Numbered from the stretch's first letter, positions 47,453 through 58,537 are shown. The stretch: 64,000 nucleotides of DNA from Asanoa sp. WMMD1127 (GCF_029626225.1 NZ_JARUBP010000001.1:6944001-7008000); one strand, 5' to 3'. The notes: a model not told the origin generated them from the sequence alone. Program-made: numbers and translations.

Positions 47453-48016
47453 AGCTGCTGGCTGAACCACTCGACGATGGACGAGCGGAACTTCTCCCGC
47501 CATGACGCCTCGGTCAGCGCGTGTGTCGCGTCGGCCGTTACGCGGTGCTGCGCCGTCGGCGCGAACTGCAGGTACTTCTCGATCACGCTATGTGGAATGA
47601 CCTCGTCGAGGGCGGACTCGAGGATCAGGGTGTCACCCCTGAACTGCCCCAGCGCGGCGGCCAGCAAGCCAGCATCCGCATCGGGGTTCGTGAATCGAGC
47701 GCTCACACCGGGCGGGACGTCGAAGTCATGATCGTCGTACATGGCCGGCGAGCTCGTCGTAGGCGCTGATCGCGTCGGCCAGGTGGTCCTTGATGCTCAG
47801 CCGCGACAACTCACCGCCGCTTCGGCCATGGCCGCTCAGGTCGAAGGTCAGGCAGGCACCGCCGATGGCCACTGACGTCGCGTCCGCGCGATCGCGGTAT
47901 CCCATCTGGTCACTGCCGTAACCATGAATGAACAGAACGCCGGGCGTGGACCCGCCGCCGCCACCCACCAGGAACAGGGTGCGAGCCAAAGAAGCTGCCG
48001 GTTCGACCCGAGTCAT
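47449..48016 (-). pseudogene. Alpha/beta hydrolase with an internal deletion
   Basis: Two frames together spell an alpha/beta hydrolase without its middle. The first (from ATG 48016) carries the start of the fold: GVLFIHGYGSDQ and CLTFDLSGHGRSGG, ending ISAYDELAGHVRRS and a stop at 47726. The second, in another frame from about 47742, carries the end: FRGDTLILESALDEVIPHSVIEKYL and ADATHALTEASW with the catalytic Asp and His. The nucleophile elbow (GxSxG) and cap, about 70-80 residues in the family, are missing. The join lies between 47726 and 47745. The gene cannot make an active enzyme. Confidence 0.75.
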
Positions 48017-48169
48017 CCGCCGCTGCCCTTCTCGGTGGCGCGAGATCGCCGAAGCGCGATCAGGTGGCCGATCTCGGCAAGGACGTGGAGTGCGCTCCCG
48101 GTGTCGCCTCCGCTGAAGCGCACCCCGTGGACCGCAGACGGGAGTGATCGGCGGGGCTGGCGGTGCCGA

Positions 48170-48415
48170 TTACTGCAGGTAGCCCTCGACCTCGGAGATC
48201 GGCTCCGCGTTGACGGAGTCCGGGTCCGCGCCGGCGGCTCGGGCTGCGCGGCGGCGGCGGAGGAGGTCCCAGCACTGGTCCAGGGCCTCTTCGAGCTCGC
48301 GCAGGCGGGTGCGCTCGTCGTCCGAGGAAATCTGGCCGGACTGGACCTGGGTGCGGAGCTGGTGCTCCTCCTGGACCAGGTCGTTGATCCGGTTCAACAC
48401 GGTCTTGTCGTCCAT
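48170..48415 (-). CDS. DUF2630 family protein
   Basis: This 81-aa charged, helical protein matches DUF2630: MDDKTVLNRINDLVQEEHQLR, then DDERTRLRELEEALDQCWDLLRRRRAARAAG, which should form a helical hairpin or coiled coil, then SEVEGYLQ. It is a widespread small actinobacterial protein of unknown function. ATG 48415 is the only sensible start. It follows the aconitase gene on the same strand but a terminator hairpin lies between them. Confidence 0.9.
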   Translation of the reverse strand: MDDKTVLNRINDLVQEEHQLRTQVQSGQISSDDERTRLRELEEALDQCWDLLRRRRAARAAGADPDSVNAEPISEVEGYLQ

Positions 48416-48435
48416 GCGTCGAGCCTTGCACAGGC

Positions 48436-48464
48436 AAGGGCCCCCTGTGGTCCAGGGGGCCCTT
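48436..48464 (-). terminator. Terminator of the aconitase gene
   Basis: A perfect 11-bp inverted repeat (AAGGGCCCCCT and its complement) with a 7-base loop begins 7 bases after the aconitase stop and lies before the DUF2630 gene. Confidence 0.75.
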
Positions 48465-48471
48465 CCGTGGT

Positions 48472-51246
<2,775 letters not shown>

Positions 51247-51398
51247 GTCGTACTCCTTCTCCGCCTGTTTCGCATCAGTCTTTCGCAGCAGGCTGCGCTC
51301 GCCGGGCTTAGGTTCGGCTAACCGCAAGCATGTAAACCGTACGTCCGTCTTGTTTTCTGGTCAACCCGAGGCGTGAACCGTCGCCAAGGTGGTCCTGC

Positions 51399-51404
51399 TA
51401 GTGT
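51399..51404 (+). promoter_or_regulatory. -10 element of a leaderless promoter
   Basis: TAGTGT ends 7 bases before GTG 51412. Confidence 0.55.
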
Positions 51405-51411
51405 GCGGCGC

Positions 51412-51900
51412 GTGACCGACGTGCACCTCCAGCCGCAGCCCCGCATCGACGTCCTGGTGACGGACTACGAGACCGAGGAACGCCGGCTGCGCACCGACTA
51501 CGCGGGCGTGGCCTACCTCGGCGACGAGCCCGACCCGGAGACGGGCCTGATGGGCGGCGCCTACACGAAGCGTGACGTCGACTCGCGGCTGTTCCTGCCC
51601 GACACCCACTGGTACGACGCCGACCAGCTGGAGAGCGTCGAGGTGCAGGTCACGGCCGGTGTGCTGCAGGTCGCGTCGACCGAGCGGGGCACCCAGGGCC
51701 TGCTCGGGGCGCTGGTCGAGCCCGAGGTCGAGTTCTACGAGCATCCCGAGGGCGCCGAGGGCGTCGGCGTGTGCCTCTGGTTCCGCGGCGCGATCCTGTC
51801 CAACGTCGCCGTCTCGTACCGGATCACGGTTGTCGCCGACCCGATCGCCGTGCAGCGCAAGGGCGCGACGGACCTCGAGGAAGTGCCGGCGGTCAGCTAG
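51412..51900 (+). CDS. Conserved hypothetical protein
   Basis: This is a 162-aa soluble protein with many strands (VQVTAGVLQVAS, GVCLWFRGAILSNVAVSYRITVV) and an acidic N-terminus (LVTDYETEERRLRTDYAGVAYLGDEPDPETG). I do not recognise a family and see no catalytic motif. It is divergent from aconitase, 165 bases away, and ends overlapping the convergent 49-aa gene by 8 bases. The start at GTG 51412 is supported by the TAGTGT element seven bases upstream. Confidence 0.75.
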   Translation: MTDVHLQPQPRIDVLVTDYETEERRLRTDYAGVAYLGDEPDPETGLMGGAYTKRDVDSRLFLPDTHWYDADQLESVEVQVTAGVLQVASTERGTQGLLGALVEPEVEFYEHPEGAEGVGVCLWFRGAILSNVAVSYRITVVADPIAVQRKGATDLEEVPAVS

Positions 51901-52042
51901 CCTCCGCCGCCTTCTCGCGCAGCTTCTGCTTGATCTCGTCGGGCGTGTAGGCCCGCCGCTTCCGCTCGGCCCGCGCCACCACGACCCCGGTCGCCGCGAC
52001 CCCGACGATCCCGGCAATTCCCAGCACCTTCCACCATCGCAT
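51893..52042 (-). CDS. 49-residue single-span membrane protein
   Basis: MRWWKVLGIAGIVGVAATGVV is a basic-flanked membrane helix; the rest (ARAERKRRAYTPDEIKQKLREK) is a highly charged helix, probably cytoplasmic. Similar short proteins of the form helix plus basic DEIxxKLREK tail are common in actinobacteria, with no known function. ATG 52042 has TACCCT exactly seven bases upstream, part of the divergent promoter shared with the next gene. Confidence 0.8.
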   Translation of the reverse strand: MRWWKVLGIAGIVGVAATGVVVARAERKRRAYTPDEIKQKLREKAAEAS

Positions 52043-52048
52043 TCCACA

Positions 52049-52055
52049 TAGGGTA
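52049..52055. promoter_or_regulatory. Bidirectional promoter with overlapping -10 elements
   Basis: TAGGGTA reads as TAGGGT (52049-52054) on the plus strand, six bases before ATG 52061, and as TACCCT (52055-52050) on the minus strand, seven bases before ATG 52042. The two leaderless starts are thus driven from one 7-bp motif. Confidence 0.65.
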
Positions 52056-52060
52056 GAGGC

Positions 52061-52720
52061 ATGGCCATTTCCCTGGATGCGGCGGTCGAGCTGACGCGTA
52101 CGGGCGACGTGTGGCTGTTCCGCGGCAGCTCGATGCCGGATCGCGCGATCCGGTTCGCCACCAACAGCCCCGTCAACCACGTCGGCATGTCGGTGGTGAT
52201 CGAGGACCTGCCGGCCCTGATGTGGCACGCCGAGCTGGGCCGGTCGCTGCGTGACCACTGGACGGGCACGTTCCAGCGGGGCGTGCAGCTGCACGACCTG
52301 CGCGAAGCGGTGCTGGTCTGGGCGCGGCGGTACGGTCAGCGGGCGTGGCTGCGGCAGCTCCAGACGCCGGTGTCGGCGGAGATGGAGAACGCGGTGCTGC
52401 GTACGATCGCCCGGCTCGACGGGACCCCGTTCCCGTCGACGGCCCGGCTGGCGTGGCGGTGGGCGCGGGGCCGGGTGCCGGACCTGCGCAGCGGCTTCTT
52501 CGCCGGCGAGTCGCAGGCCGGTGCGGCTCCGCCGGCCGACGCGCGGCTGGAGACGGCCTACTGCGCGGAGGTCGTCGCGGTCACCTACGAGGCGATGGGC
52601 CTGCTGCCGGCGGGCCGCCGCCCGAACTGGTACGACCCGGGCCGCTTCTGGAGCGGCGACGAGCTGACGCTGGAGGCGGGCGCGAAACTGGGCGACGAGA
52701 TCGCGGTGGAGATCCCGTAG
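52061..52720 (+). CDS. Permuted papain-like (NlpC/P60 superfamily, YiiX-like) protein
   Basis: This 219-aa protein fits the circularly permuted papain-like fold: His40 in SPVNHVGMSVVI comes first and Cys168 in ETAYCAEVVAVTYEAMGLL later. The region GDVWLFRGSSMPDRAIRFAT before the His is typical. There is no signal peptide, so it is probably intracellular. YiiX/YaeF-like members are hydrolases or acyltransferases with lipid or peptide substrates. Divergent from the 49-aa membrane protein gene and 10 bases upstream of a peptidase gene. Confidence 0.75.
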   Translation: MAISLDAAVELTRTGDVWLFRGSSMPDRAIRFATNSPVNHVGMSVVIEDLPALMWHAELGRSLRDHWTGTFQRGVQLHDLREAVLVWARRYGQRAWLRQLQTPVSAEMENAVLRTIARLDGTPFPSTARLAWRWARGRVPDLRSGFFAGESQAGAAPPADARLETAYCAEVVAVTYEAMGLLPAGRRPNWYDPGRFWSGDELTLEAGAKLGDEIAVEIP

Positions 52721-52723
52721 CGT
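52718..52723 (+). promoter_or_regulatory. -10 element overlapping a stop codon
   Basis: TAGCGT includes the TAG stop of the preceding gene and ends 7 bases before ATG 52731. Confidence 0.45.
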
Positions 52724-52730
52724 TGGCGCG

Positions 52731-53975
52731 ATGATCCGCATTCCCGGCCTGGCGCTGACCGACCACACGTTCACGGTGCCGCTCGACCACGGCGATCCGT
52801 CGCGGGGCTCCATCGAGGTCTTCGCCCGGGAGGTCTGCGCCATCGACCGCGCCGGCGAGGCGCTGCCGTGGCTGATCTTCTTCCAGGGCGGTCCTGGCTC
52901 TCCGTCGCCCCGACCGTCGGGCGCGTCGGAGCGGTGGCTGGGGCAGGCGCTGAAGACGCACCGGGTGCTGCTGCTCGACCAGCGCGGCACGGGCCGGAGC
53001 ACGCCGATCACCGGCCGGACCGTCGCGGGCCGGACGGACCTGGCCGACTACCTGCGCCTGTTCCGTGCGGACAGCATCGTCCGGGACGCGGAGCTGATCC
53101 GGGCGCGGCTGTTGGGTGACGGGCAGTGGGAGTCGCTGGGCCAGAGCTATGGCGGTTTCGTGACGCTCACCTATCTGAGCCTGGCGCCTGCGGGCTTGCG
53201 GGCCTGTTATGTCACCGGCGGCCTGCCGGGCCTGTCGGCGTCGGCGGACGATGTGTACGCCCGGACCTACCCGCGGGTGGCGGCGAAGAACGCGGCCTAC
53301 TACGCGCGCTACCCCGGTGACGCGGCCACGATCCGCCGGATCGCCGACGAGCTGACGTCGACGGACGTACGCCTCCCGGACGGCGACCGCCTGACGCTGG
53401 ACCGCTTCCGCTACCTGGGCAACGCCTTCGGCATGGGCGACGGCTACGAACGCCTGCACTGGCTGCTGGACGACGGGTGGCTGTCGGACGCTTTCCTGTA
53501 CGAGGTGATGACCCGCACGGGCTTCGTCGACTCACCCCTGTTCGCGCTCCAGGAATACATCTACGGCGCCCCGGGCCGCCCGACGCGCTGGGCGGCGCAA
53601 CGAGCGCTCGAGTCCCGCCCGGAGTTCGCCCCGTCCGCGGACCCGCTGCTCTTCACGGGCGAGATGATGTACCCGTGGATGTTCCGCGACATCGCGGCGT
53701 TACGCCCCTTCGCGGCCGCGGCCGACACCCTGGCCGAGGCTGACGACTGGCCGGCTCTCTACGACGTGGACCGCCTGGCGTCGAACGAGGTCCCGGTAGC
53801 GGCGGCGATCTACTTCGACGACATGTACGTGGACGCGGGGCTGTCGCTGGAGACAGCAGGCGCCGTAGGAAACGTCCGCACGTGGGTCACGAACGAATAC
53901 GAACACGACGGCGGAGCGGTCTCCCGCGGCAAGGTCCTGGCCCGCCTCATGGACATGACCGCCGGCCGCATCTGA
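52731..53975 (+). CDS. Proline iminopeptidase-like alpha/beta hydrolase (S33)
   Basis: This 414-aa protein is an S33-family hydrolase that removes N-terminal proline or similar residues. Oxyanion motif FQGGPGSPSP (51-60), LLLDQRGTGRST (81-91), nucleophile Ser139 in GQSYGG, Asp in FDDMYVD and His in EYEHDGGAVS near the end form the triad. There is no signal peptide. The cap domain (about residues 170-300) is rich in Tyr and Arg. It lies 10 bases after the papain-like gene, so co-transcription is possible, but a TAGCGT element gives it an own leaderless start. Confidence 0.9.
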   Translation: MIRIPGLALTDHTFTVPLDHGDPSRGSIEVFAREVCAIDRAGEALPWLIFFQGGPGSPSPRPSGASERWLGQALKTHRVLLLDQRGTGRSTPITGRTVAGRTDLADYLRLFRADSIVRDAELIRARLLGDGQWESLGQSYGGFVTLTYLSLAPAGLRACYVTGGLPGLSASADDVYARTYPRVAAKNAAYYARYPGDAATIRRIADELTSTDVRLPDGDRLTLDRFRYLGNAFGMGDGYERLHWLLDDGWLSDAFLYEVMTRTGFVDSPLFALQEYIYGAPGRPTRWAAQRALESRPEFAPSADPLLFTGEMMYPWMFRDIAALRPFAAAADTLAEADDWPALYDVDRLASNEVPVAAAIYFDDMYVDAGLSLETAGAVGNVRTWVTNEYEHDGGAVSRGKVLARLMDMTAGRI

Positions 53976-53988
53976 ATAATCGTTCGAG

Positions 53989-54729
53989 CTACTTGGCGAG
54001 CATACCCTGCCAAAGGCCGAGAAAGCCTGCCAGTGTGCCACCGACAACTGCACCGACGAGCACTACAACCAGGTCCCTACGGACCTGGCGGGAAAGCCTG
54101 GTCTTCTCTTTACGGCGCTCAGGAACGACCTCGACGCAGCCCAGCCGCCGCGCCTGAAAGTAGTTGATTCCTAGATTGCCAATATTGAAGAGCACGACCG
54201 ACACCGCTGCGAACCACCATGTCGATGTCCATCGCGATCCTTGCAGAAGTGCTATGGCCCCACCGGCAACGACTGCGCATGTCAGTGCGAGGGCGAACAA
54301 GTCCGCGCCTGGATACATGCGGAGTGGTGGGGTATAGCTTCGGCGACTCCCGATGAACACGGCCAAGTCACTCGCGAGGGCTCGGGCGTCGGGATCCCCG
54401 GCGTCGACTTCGATGCGCGCGTGGGAGTTGCCGAGTGACAGGTCTACCGCGGACGGTCCATTCACGTAAACCTTGACTTCGTTCAGTTCCGCCGTGGTTG
54501 CTTCCTTCAGATCCTCGACCGCGTCGGCGACGGCATCGGCCGCCTGGATCGTGACATGACGGACCGCGGGAGGCTCCGTCGCGCCCGCTTCGACGGCAGT
54601 CGAGGCAAAATCCTTGAGCGTCTCGACAATCGCTTCCAGATCTTCTAAGTACAACCTTGCCGGCCCGAGCGTGATTGAGTGACGGACCTCACCGGGCTGG
54701 GTCCTACGAATTTGCCGATGCAGGGTCAT
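53989..54729 (-). CDS. Membrane protein with cytoplasmic N-terminal domain
   Basis: This 246-aa protein has a soluble N-terminal half (residues 1-140, including LEDLEAIVETLKDF and NEVKVYVNGPSAVDLSLGNSHARIEVDAGD) and three membrane helices at about 146-165, 170-190 and 222-243. Base composition is clearly lower in GC than its neighbours, and codon use is more mixed, which suggests transfer. AGGAA lies five bases upstream of ATG 54729. I recognise no family. It converges on the S33 peptidase gene. Confidence 0.75.
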   Translation of the reverse strand: MTLHRQIRRTQPGEVRHSITLGPARLYLEDLEAIVETLKDFASTAVEAGATEPPAVRHVTIQAADAVADAVEDLKEATTAELNEVKVYVNGPSAVDLSLGNSHARIEVDAGDPDARALASDLAVFIGSRRSYTPPLRMYPGADLFALALTCAVVAGGAIALLQGSRWTSTWWFAAVSVVLFNIGNLGINYFQARRLGCVEVVPERRKEKTRLSRQVRRDLVVVLVGAVVGGTLAGFLGLWQGMLAK

Positions 54730-55009
54730 AGCCGTTCCTCACGGTCTCCCTAGGACCAGAGCAAACCGCGGCGGCACATGCTCCGCTCATTCATGGAGGC
54801 GAGCGTAGTCGGCGCCGGGTGAGCGCACCACACCCCTTTCGGGCCAACGGGAAGAGCCGTTACACGTCGAATTCACGCCGTAGGACCACACAGTCGTTCG
54901 CGCGGTCGCCCGAGCTCCTTGTGCTGCTGAGTGCACCGCTGAGCGACGCGAACCCCGATAGGGCTGGGCCGCAGCCAAGGCTAGGTCACCGGATCGAAGG
55001 CCACCGTCG

Positions 55010-55015
55010 TACGGT
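55010..55015 (+). promoter_or_regulatory. -10 element of a leaderless promoter
   Basis: TACGGT ends 6 bases before ATG 55022. The 290 bases upstream contain no convincing gene. Confidence 0.5.
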
Positions 55016-55021
55016 GTCGCC

Positions 55022-55702
55022 ATGCGCGTGATGATTGAGCGGGGGAAGAAGAAGCGGGTCGTGGCCTGTGCGTTCGACTGGCCTGGGTTCGATCGCAGCG
55101 CTCGAATCGGTCAGGATGTGCTGGCGGTGCTCGACTCCTACCGGCCCCGCTACGCGAAGGTCGCCGAGCTTGCCGGCTACGGCGAGCTGTTCGCCGCCGC
55201 CGGTGGCTTCGCGGTGGTCGAGGAGGTCGACGGGACCGGGATGACCGACTACTACGGCGTCTCCGGGAAGACGGCCTCGGCCGAGCGCGAGCCGATGACC
55301 GACGCCGGCTGCGACCGCAAGGTCGCCCTGCTCCAGGCAGCGTGGACCACCTTCGACGACACGGCCGCCCGCGTCTCGCGCGAGCTTCGCAAAGGGCCAC
55401 GCGGCGGCGGTCGCGAATGGGAGGAGATCATCCAGCACGTCAACGGCGCGGAGATCGGCATCTTCGCGCGCAAGGTCGGCGTCAAGGTCCCGCCCGAGAC
55501 GATCGACGATCCGGGCGCCCTGCGCGCCTACCGGGAAGCCGTCGTCCGGGGAATCCGCGACCACCACGCCCGCGGCGTGCCGGCCCGCTCCTGGGCGCTG
55601 CAGTTCCTGGTCCGCCGCCTGGCCTGGCACATGCTCGACCATGCCTGGGAGCTCGAGGACCGCGACCTTACGGATCAGGGTGCCGAGACGAGCAGGACAT
55701 AG
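55022..55702 (+). CDS. Conserved hypothetical protein, possibly DinB-like
   Basis: This is a 226-aa soluble protein. The second half (EWEEIIQHVNGAEIGIFARKVG and RRLAWHMLDHAWELEDR) resembles DinB/mycothiol-transferase four-helix bundles, with His at possible metal-ligand positions (QHVN, WHMLDH). The first half is beta-rich (VVACAFDWPGFDR, FAVVEEVDGTG). I therefore suggest a DinB-like fold with low confidence. The end overlaps the convergent deazaflavin-reductase-like gene by 28 bases. Confidence 0.7.
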   Translation: MRVMIERGKKKRVVACAFDWPGFDRSARIGQDVLAVLDSYRPRYAKVAELAGYGELFAAAGGFAVVEEVDGTGMTDYYGVSGKTASAEREPMTDAGCDRKVALLQAAWTTFDDTAARVSRELRKGPRGGGREWEEIIQHVNGAEIGIFARKVGVKVPPETIDDPGALRAYREAVVRGIRDHHARGVPARSWALQFLVRRLAWHMLDHAWELEDRDLTDQGAETSRT

Positions 55703-56055
55703 TTGCGGATCTTCGCCGGTCGCAGGACGGCGCGGGCCCAGGCGGGCACGAGTGGCGCGCCGGTCGCGGTGTCCAGGATGCGTACCGATCCCACCGGGTG
55801 GCGTTGGCCGCCGCAGGTCAGGGTGGCGCCGCCCGGGCCGCGGGCGTTGCGTAGCCATTGCACGTCGTCGCCGTAGACCAGGGCGACCACCCAGCCGTCC
55901 GGCGTCGCGAAGGCCATCACCGGCGTCTGGTAGGACCGGCCCGACCGCCGGCCCACGTGGTGGATGACCGCGAGCGGTCGTACCCGCCGCGCGACCGGGA
56001 CGATGAACGGGTTGACCACCCGGCCGACCTTGCGGAACGAGCGTGGCACCGGCAT
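55675..56055 (-). CDS. Deazaflavin-dependent nitroreductase-family protein
   Basis: This 126-aa protein belongs to the small F420/FMN split-barrel family (Ddn-like). Pattern: VIHHVGRRSGRSYQTPVMAFATPDGWVVALVYGDDVQWLRNARGPGGA; the GRRSG element is the cofactor-phosphate site and WLRN is the family signature. Such proteins use reduced F420 to reduce quinones or nitro compounds and are abundant in actinomycetes. It follows the ThDP-enzyme gene on the same strand after 20 bases and could be co-transcribed. Confidence 0.88.
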   Translation of the reverse strand: MPVPRSFRKVGRVVNPFIVPVARRVRPLAVIHHVGRRSGRSYQTPVMAFATPDGWVVALVYGDDVQWLRNARGPGGATLTCGGQRHPVGSVRILDTATGAPLVPAWARAVLRPAKIRNYVLLVSAP

Positions 56056-56075
56056 GGGTCCAGCCTAAGCGCGAC

Positions 56076-57698
56076 TCAGTGACCTTTGAAGGCTTCGGCC
56101 AGCCACCACGAGCCGCCGTCCGAGACGATCTTGGCGTCCACGACCAGCGGCCCGGACGGCGACGATTCCAGCCACGCCGTCACGCCGCGGAGGTCGGCGG
56201 CGCGGCGGACCGTGAGGCCCGACGCGCCGAAACCGGCCGCCAGAGCCGCGATGTCCGTGTCCGGGAAGACCACCGTGGACAGGTCCGCGTCCGCGCCGAA
56301 GTGGTGGACCTCCGCGCCGTAGGCCGCGTCGTTGTAGACCACACAGAGCAGCGGCAGGCCGAGCCGCACCGCGGTTTCGAGCTCCGCCACCGACATCAGG
56401 AAGCCGCCATCCCCCGACGCCAGCACCGGCAGGCGGTCCCGGCGGGCCAGCGCCGCCCCGATCGCCGTCGGCAGGCCCAGGCCGATCGACTGGAACGCCT
56501 GGGTGAAACAGAAACCGAACTCGTCCGGTACGCGCAGGTAGGCGCTCGGATAACCCATGGAGTTGCCCGAGTCCACGGCGACGATCCGCTCCGACGGCAG
56601 CAGCGAGTCCAACGCCAGGCTCAGCGCCCGCGGGTCGATCCGGTCCCCTGTGGACAGGTCCGCGAACGGCTCGTCGTTCCAACGCGAAACCGCGACCGCC
56701 GTCCGATAGCCGGGCAGGACAGCGCCGTCGAGCAGCGCCAGCACCGACGAGGCGACGACCGCCGAATCACCCACCACGCCGAGCGTCACCGGGCGGTGCG
56801 CGCCGATCGCCGACGCGGACACGTCGACCTGGACCACCGACGCGTCGGCGGCGATCAGCCGGCCGTGCCGCATCGTCCACATGTTCAACGCGCAGCCGAA
56901 CCCGACGATCAGGTCGGCCGAGGAGATCAGCCGGGCCGCCGCCGGCGAGGCGAAACCCCCTGAGATGCCGAGGTCGTACGGGTCGCCGTGGAACAAGCCG
57001 TTCGCCACCGCCGACGTGGCCAGCAACGACCCGGTCGCGGCACCGAGGCGACGGAGCTCGGGCCCCGCCTCGCGAGCACCGCGCCCGGCGACGATGACCG
57101 GCCGTCGCGCGCCACGGAAGAGCTCCGCCAACGCCGAAACCGAGGACGCCGACGGCGCCACCGGCGATGGCAACGGCGGCACCGACACCGGCACTGGCAC
57201 CGCCGACTCCCCCTGCACCGACAGCGGCAGATCCAACACCACCGTCCGACGCTCGTCCCGCGCCGTCCGCCACGCCGCCACCGTGTCCGCCACCGCCGAC
57301 GCGCCACTGTGGACCCGCATCGGCACCGCGCCGAAGGAACGGGCGAAGCCCGCCTGGTCCATCGCGAAGTTCGACGTCGCCCCGGAGACCGACGGGGCCA
57401 GCACCACCAACGGCGTCCGGCTCTTCGCCGCCTCGGCCAGCCCGGTCGCCGCGTTGGTCAGGCCCGGGCCCTGGTGCACCGACAGCACCGCCACGGACCC
57501 CGACATCCGGGCGTACGCGTCGGCCATCGTCGCCGCCCCGCCCTCGTGCCGGGCGGCGACGAAGGGAACCCCGGAGGCCCGCAAAGCATTGGTCACGTGG
57601 AAGTTGCCGCTGCCGACCACTCCGAAGGCGTGCCCGACACCGAGCGCGGCCAGCGTCTCCCCGACCGCTGTCGCGACGGACGGCACCTCAGCGACCAT
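56076..57698 (-). CDS. Thiamine diphosphate-dependent enzyme (benzoylformate decarboxylase-like)
   Basis: This 540-aa ThDP enzyme has the three-domain layout of the acetolactate synthase/benzoylformate decarboxylase family. Glu52 (ARHEGGAATMADAYAR) activates the cofactor; the central domain is VIVAGRGAREAG; the ThDP signature is GDGGFLMSVAELETA...VVYNDAAYG. It probably decarboxylates a 2-oxo acid. It overlaps the cyclase gene by 11 bases, so the two products are coupled, and a hydrolase plus a 2-oxo acid decarboxylase would fit isatin-like breakdown (inference). Confidence 0.9.
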   Translation of the reverse strand: MVAEVPSVATAVGETLAALGVGHAFGVVGSGNFHVTNALRASGVPFVAARHEGGAATMADAYARMSGSVAVLSVHQGPGLTNAATGLAEAAKSRTPLVVLAPSVSGATSNFAMDQAGFARSFGAVPMRVHSGASAVADTVAAWRTARDERRTVVLDLPLSVQGESAVPVPVSVPPLPSPVAPSASSVSALAELFRGARRPVIVAGRGAREAGPELRRLGAATGSLLATSAVANGLFHGDPYDLGISGGFASPAAARLISSADLIVGFGCALNMWTMRHGRLIAADASVVQVDVSASAIGAHRPVTLGVVGDSAVVASSVLALLDGAVLPGYRTAVAVSRWNDEPFADLSTGDRIDPRALSLALDSLLPSERIVAVDSGNSMGYPSAYLRVPDEFGFCFTQAFQSIGLGLPTAIGAALARRDRLPVLASGDGGFLMSVAELETAVRLGLPLLCVVYNDAAYGAEVHHFGADADLSTVVFPDTDIAALAAGFGASGLTVRRAADLRGVTAWLESSPSGPLVVDAKIVSDGGSWWLAEAFKGH

Positions 57699-58452
57699 CC
57701 ACAAGGGCCAGTGCGCGCGTCGGGCTCCCGGTCCCGCCGACGATCGGCAGCGGCGCGACCACCAGCAGAGCACCGGTCGGCGGCAGCGATGCCAGGTTCT
57801 GCAGCGAGGTCAGCCCGTACTTGTCGTTGCCCAGCAGGTGGAAGTGCGCCGGGAACGGCGGGTCGAACCCGCCCGCGCTGCCCGCGTCGATGCCCACCGT
57901 CTCCACGCCGAACCCGGAGATCGGCGTGTCGGTGGCCAGCCACTCCGCGCACGACGCGGAGATGCCCGGGGTGCGCGAGTCGTTGAGGAACAGCGCCTGG
58001 TCGTGCGCGAACCGGTCCCAGCCGGTCCGGAACAGCAGCCACGTGCCCGGCGCGAGCTCGCCGTGCGCGTCGATCCACGACTTCACGTGGGAGATCTCGA
58101 GCAGGAAGTCCGGGTCTTCCGCAGCCGCGGCGCTGAAGTCCATGACGGCCGCGGGCCCGACCAGCCGATCCGGCGGAATCTGCGACACGTCATGGCCGTC
58201 CCGACCGGTGATCCAGTGCACCGGGGCGTCGAGGTGCGTGCCGATGTGCTCCCCGGTCCGGATGTTGTGGTGCTTCCAGAACGGCCCCGGCGGGTCGTAC
58301 GCGCTGACCTGCTCCAGGCTGAAGTCGTCGAGGTTCGCGAACGGCTCCGGCAACCGCAGCGTCGGCGTGCGGGACGAGAGCGGATTGGTCAGGTCGACCA
58401 CCCGGACCGCACCGGACGCGAGACCGGCGAGCAGATCCGCGACAACCACCAT
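57688..58452 (-). CDS. Cyclase-family metal hydrolase (kynurenine formamidase/isatin hydrolase type)
   Basis: This 254-aa protein has the metal motif HIGTHLDAPVHW (His69, His73, Asp75 and His79) of the cyclase family, which includes kynurenine formamidase and isatin hydrolase. DLTNPLSSRTPT near the N-terminus, FRTGWDRF and the late GVETVGIDAGSAGG are also conserved. It hydrolyses amide or lactam bonds with Mn or Zn. First gene of the pair with the ThDP enzyme; nothing upstream on this strand until the RIO kinase terminator. Confidence 0.9.
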   Translation of the reverse strand: MVVVADLLAGLASGAVRVVDLTNPLSSRTPTLRLPEPFANLDDFSLEQVSAYDPPGPFWKHHNIRTGEHIGTHLDAPVHWITGRDGHDVSQIPPDRLVGPAAVMDFSAAAAEDPDFLLEISHVKSWIDAHGELAPGTWLLFRTGWDRFAHDQALFLNDSRTPGISASCAEWLATDTPISGFGVETVGIDAGSAGGFDPPFPAHFHLLGNDKYGLTSLQNLASLPPTGALLVVAPLPIVGGTGSPTRALALVDGR

Positions 58453-58494
58453 GGCATGCCTCCATCAGACGGTTGGCGACATCCTGCCACCATG

Positions 58495-58532
58495 GGGCCG
58501 CCGCCACGAGGAACGAAGTCGGGCGGCGGCCC
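58495..58532 (-). terminator. Terminator of the RIO kinase gene
   Basis: An 11-bp perfect inverted repeat (GGGCCGCCGCC and its complement) with a 16-base loop starts 5 bases after the RIO kinase stop and separates it from the cyclase gene. Confidence 0.65.
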
Positions 58533-58537
58533 GGAAG

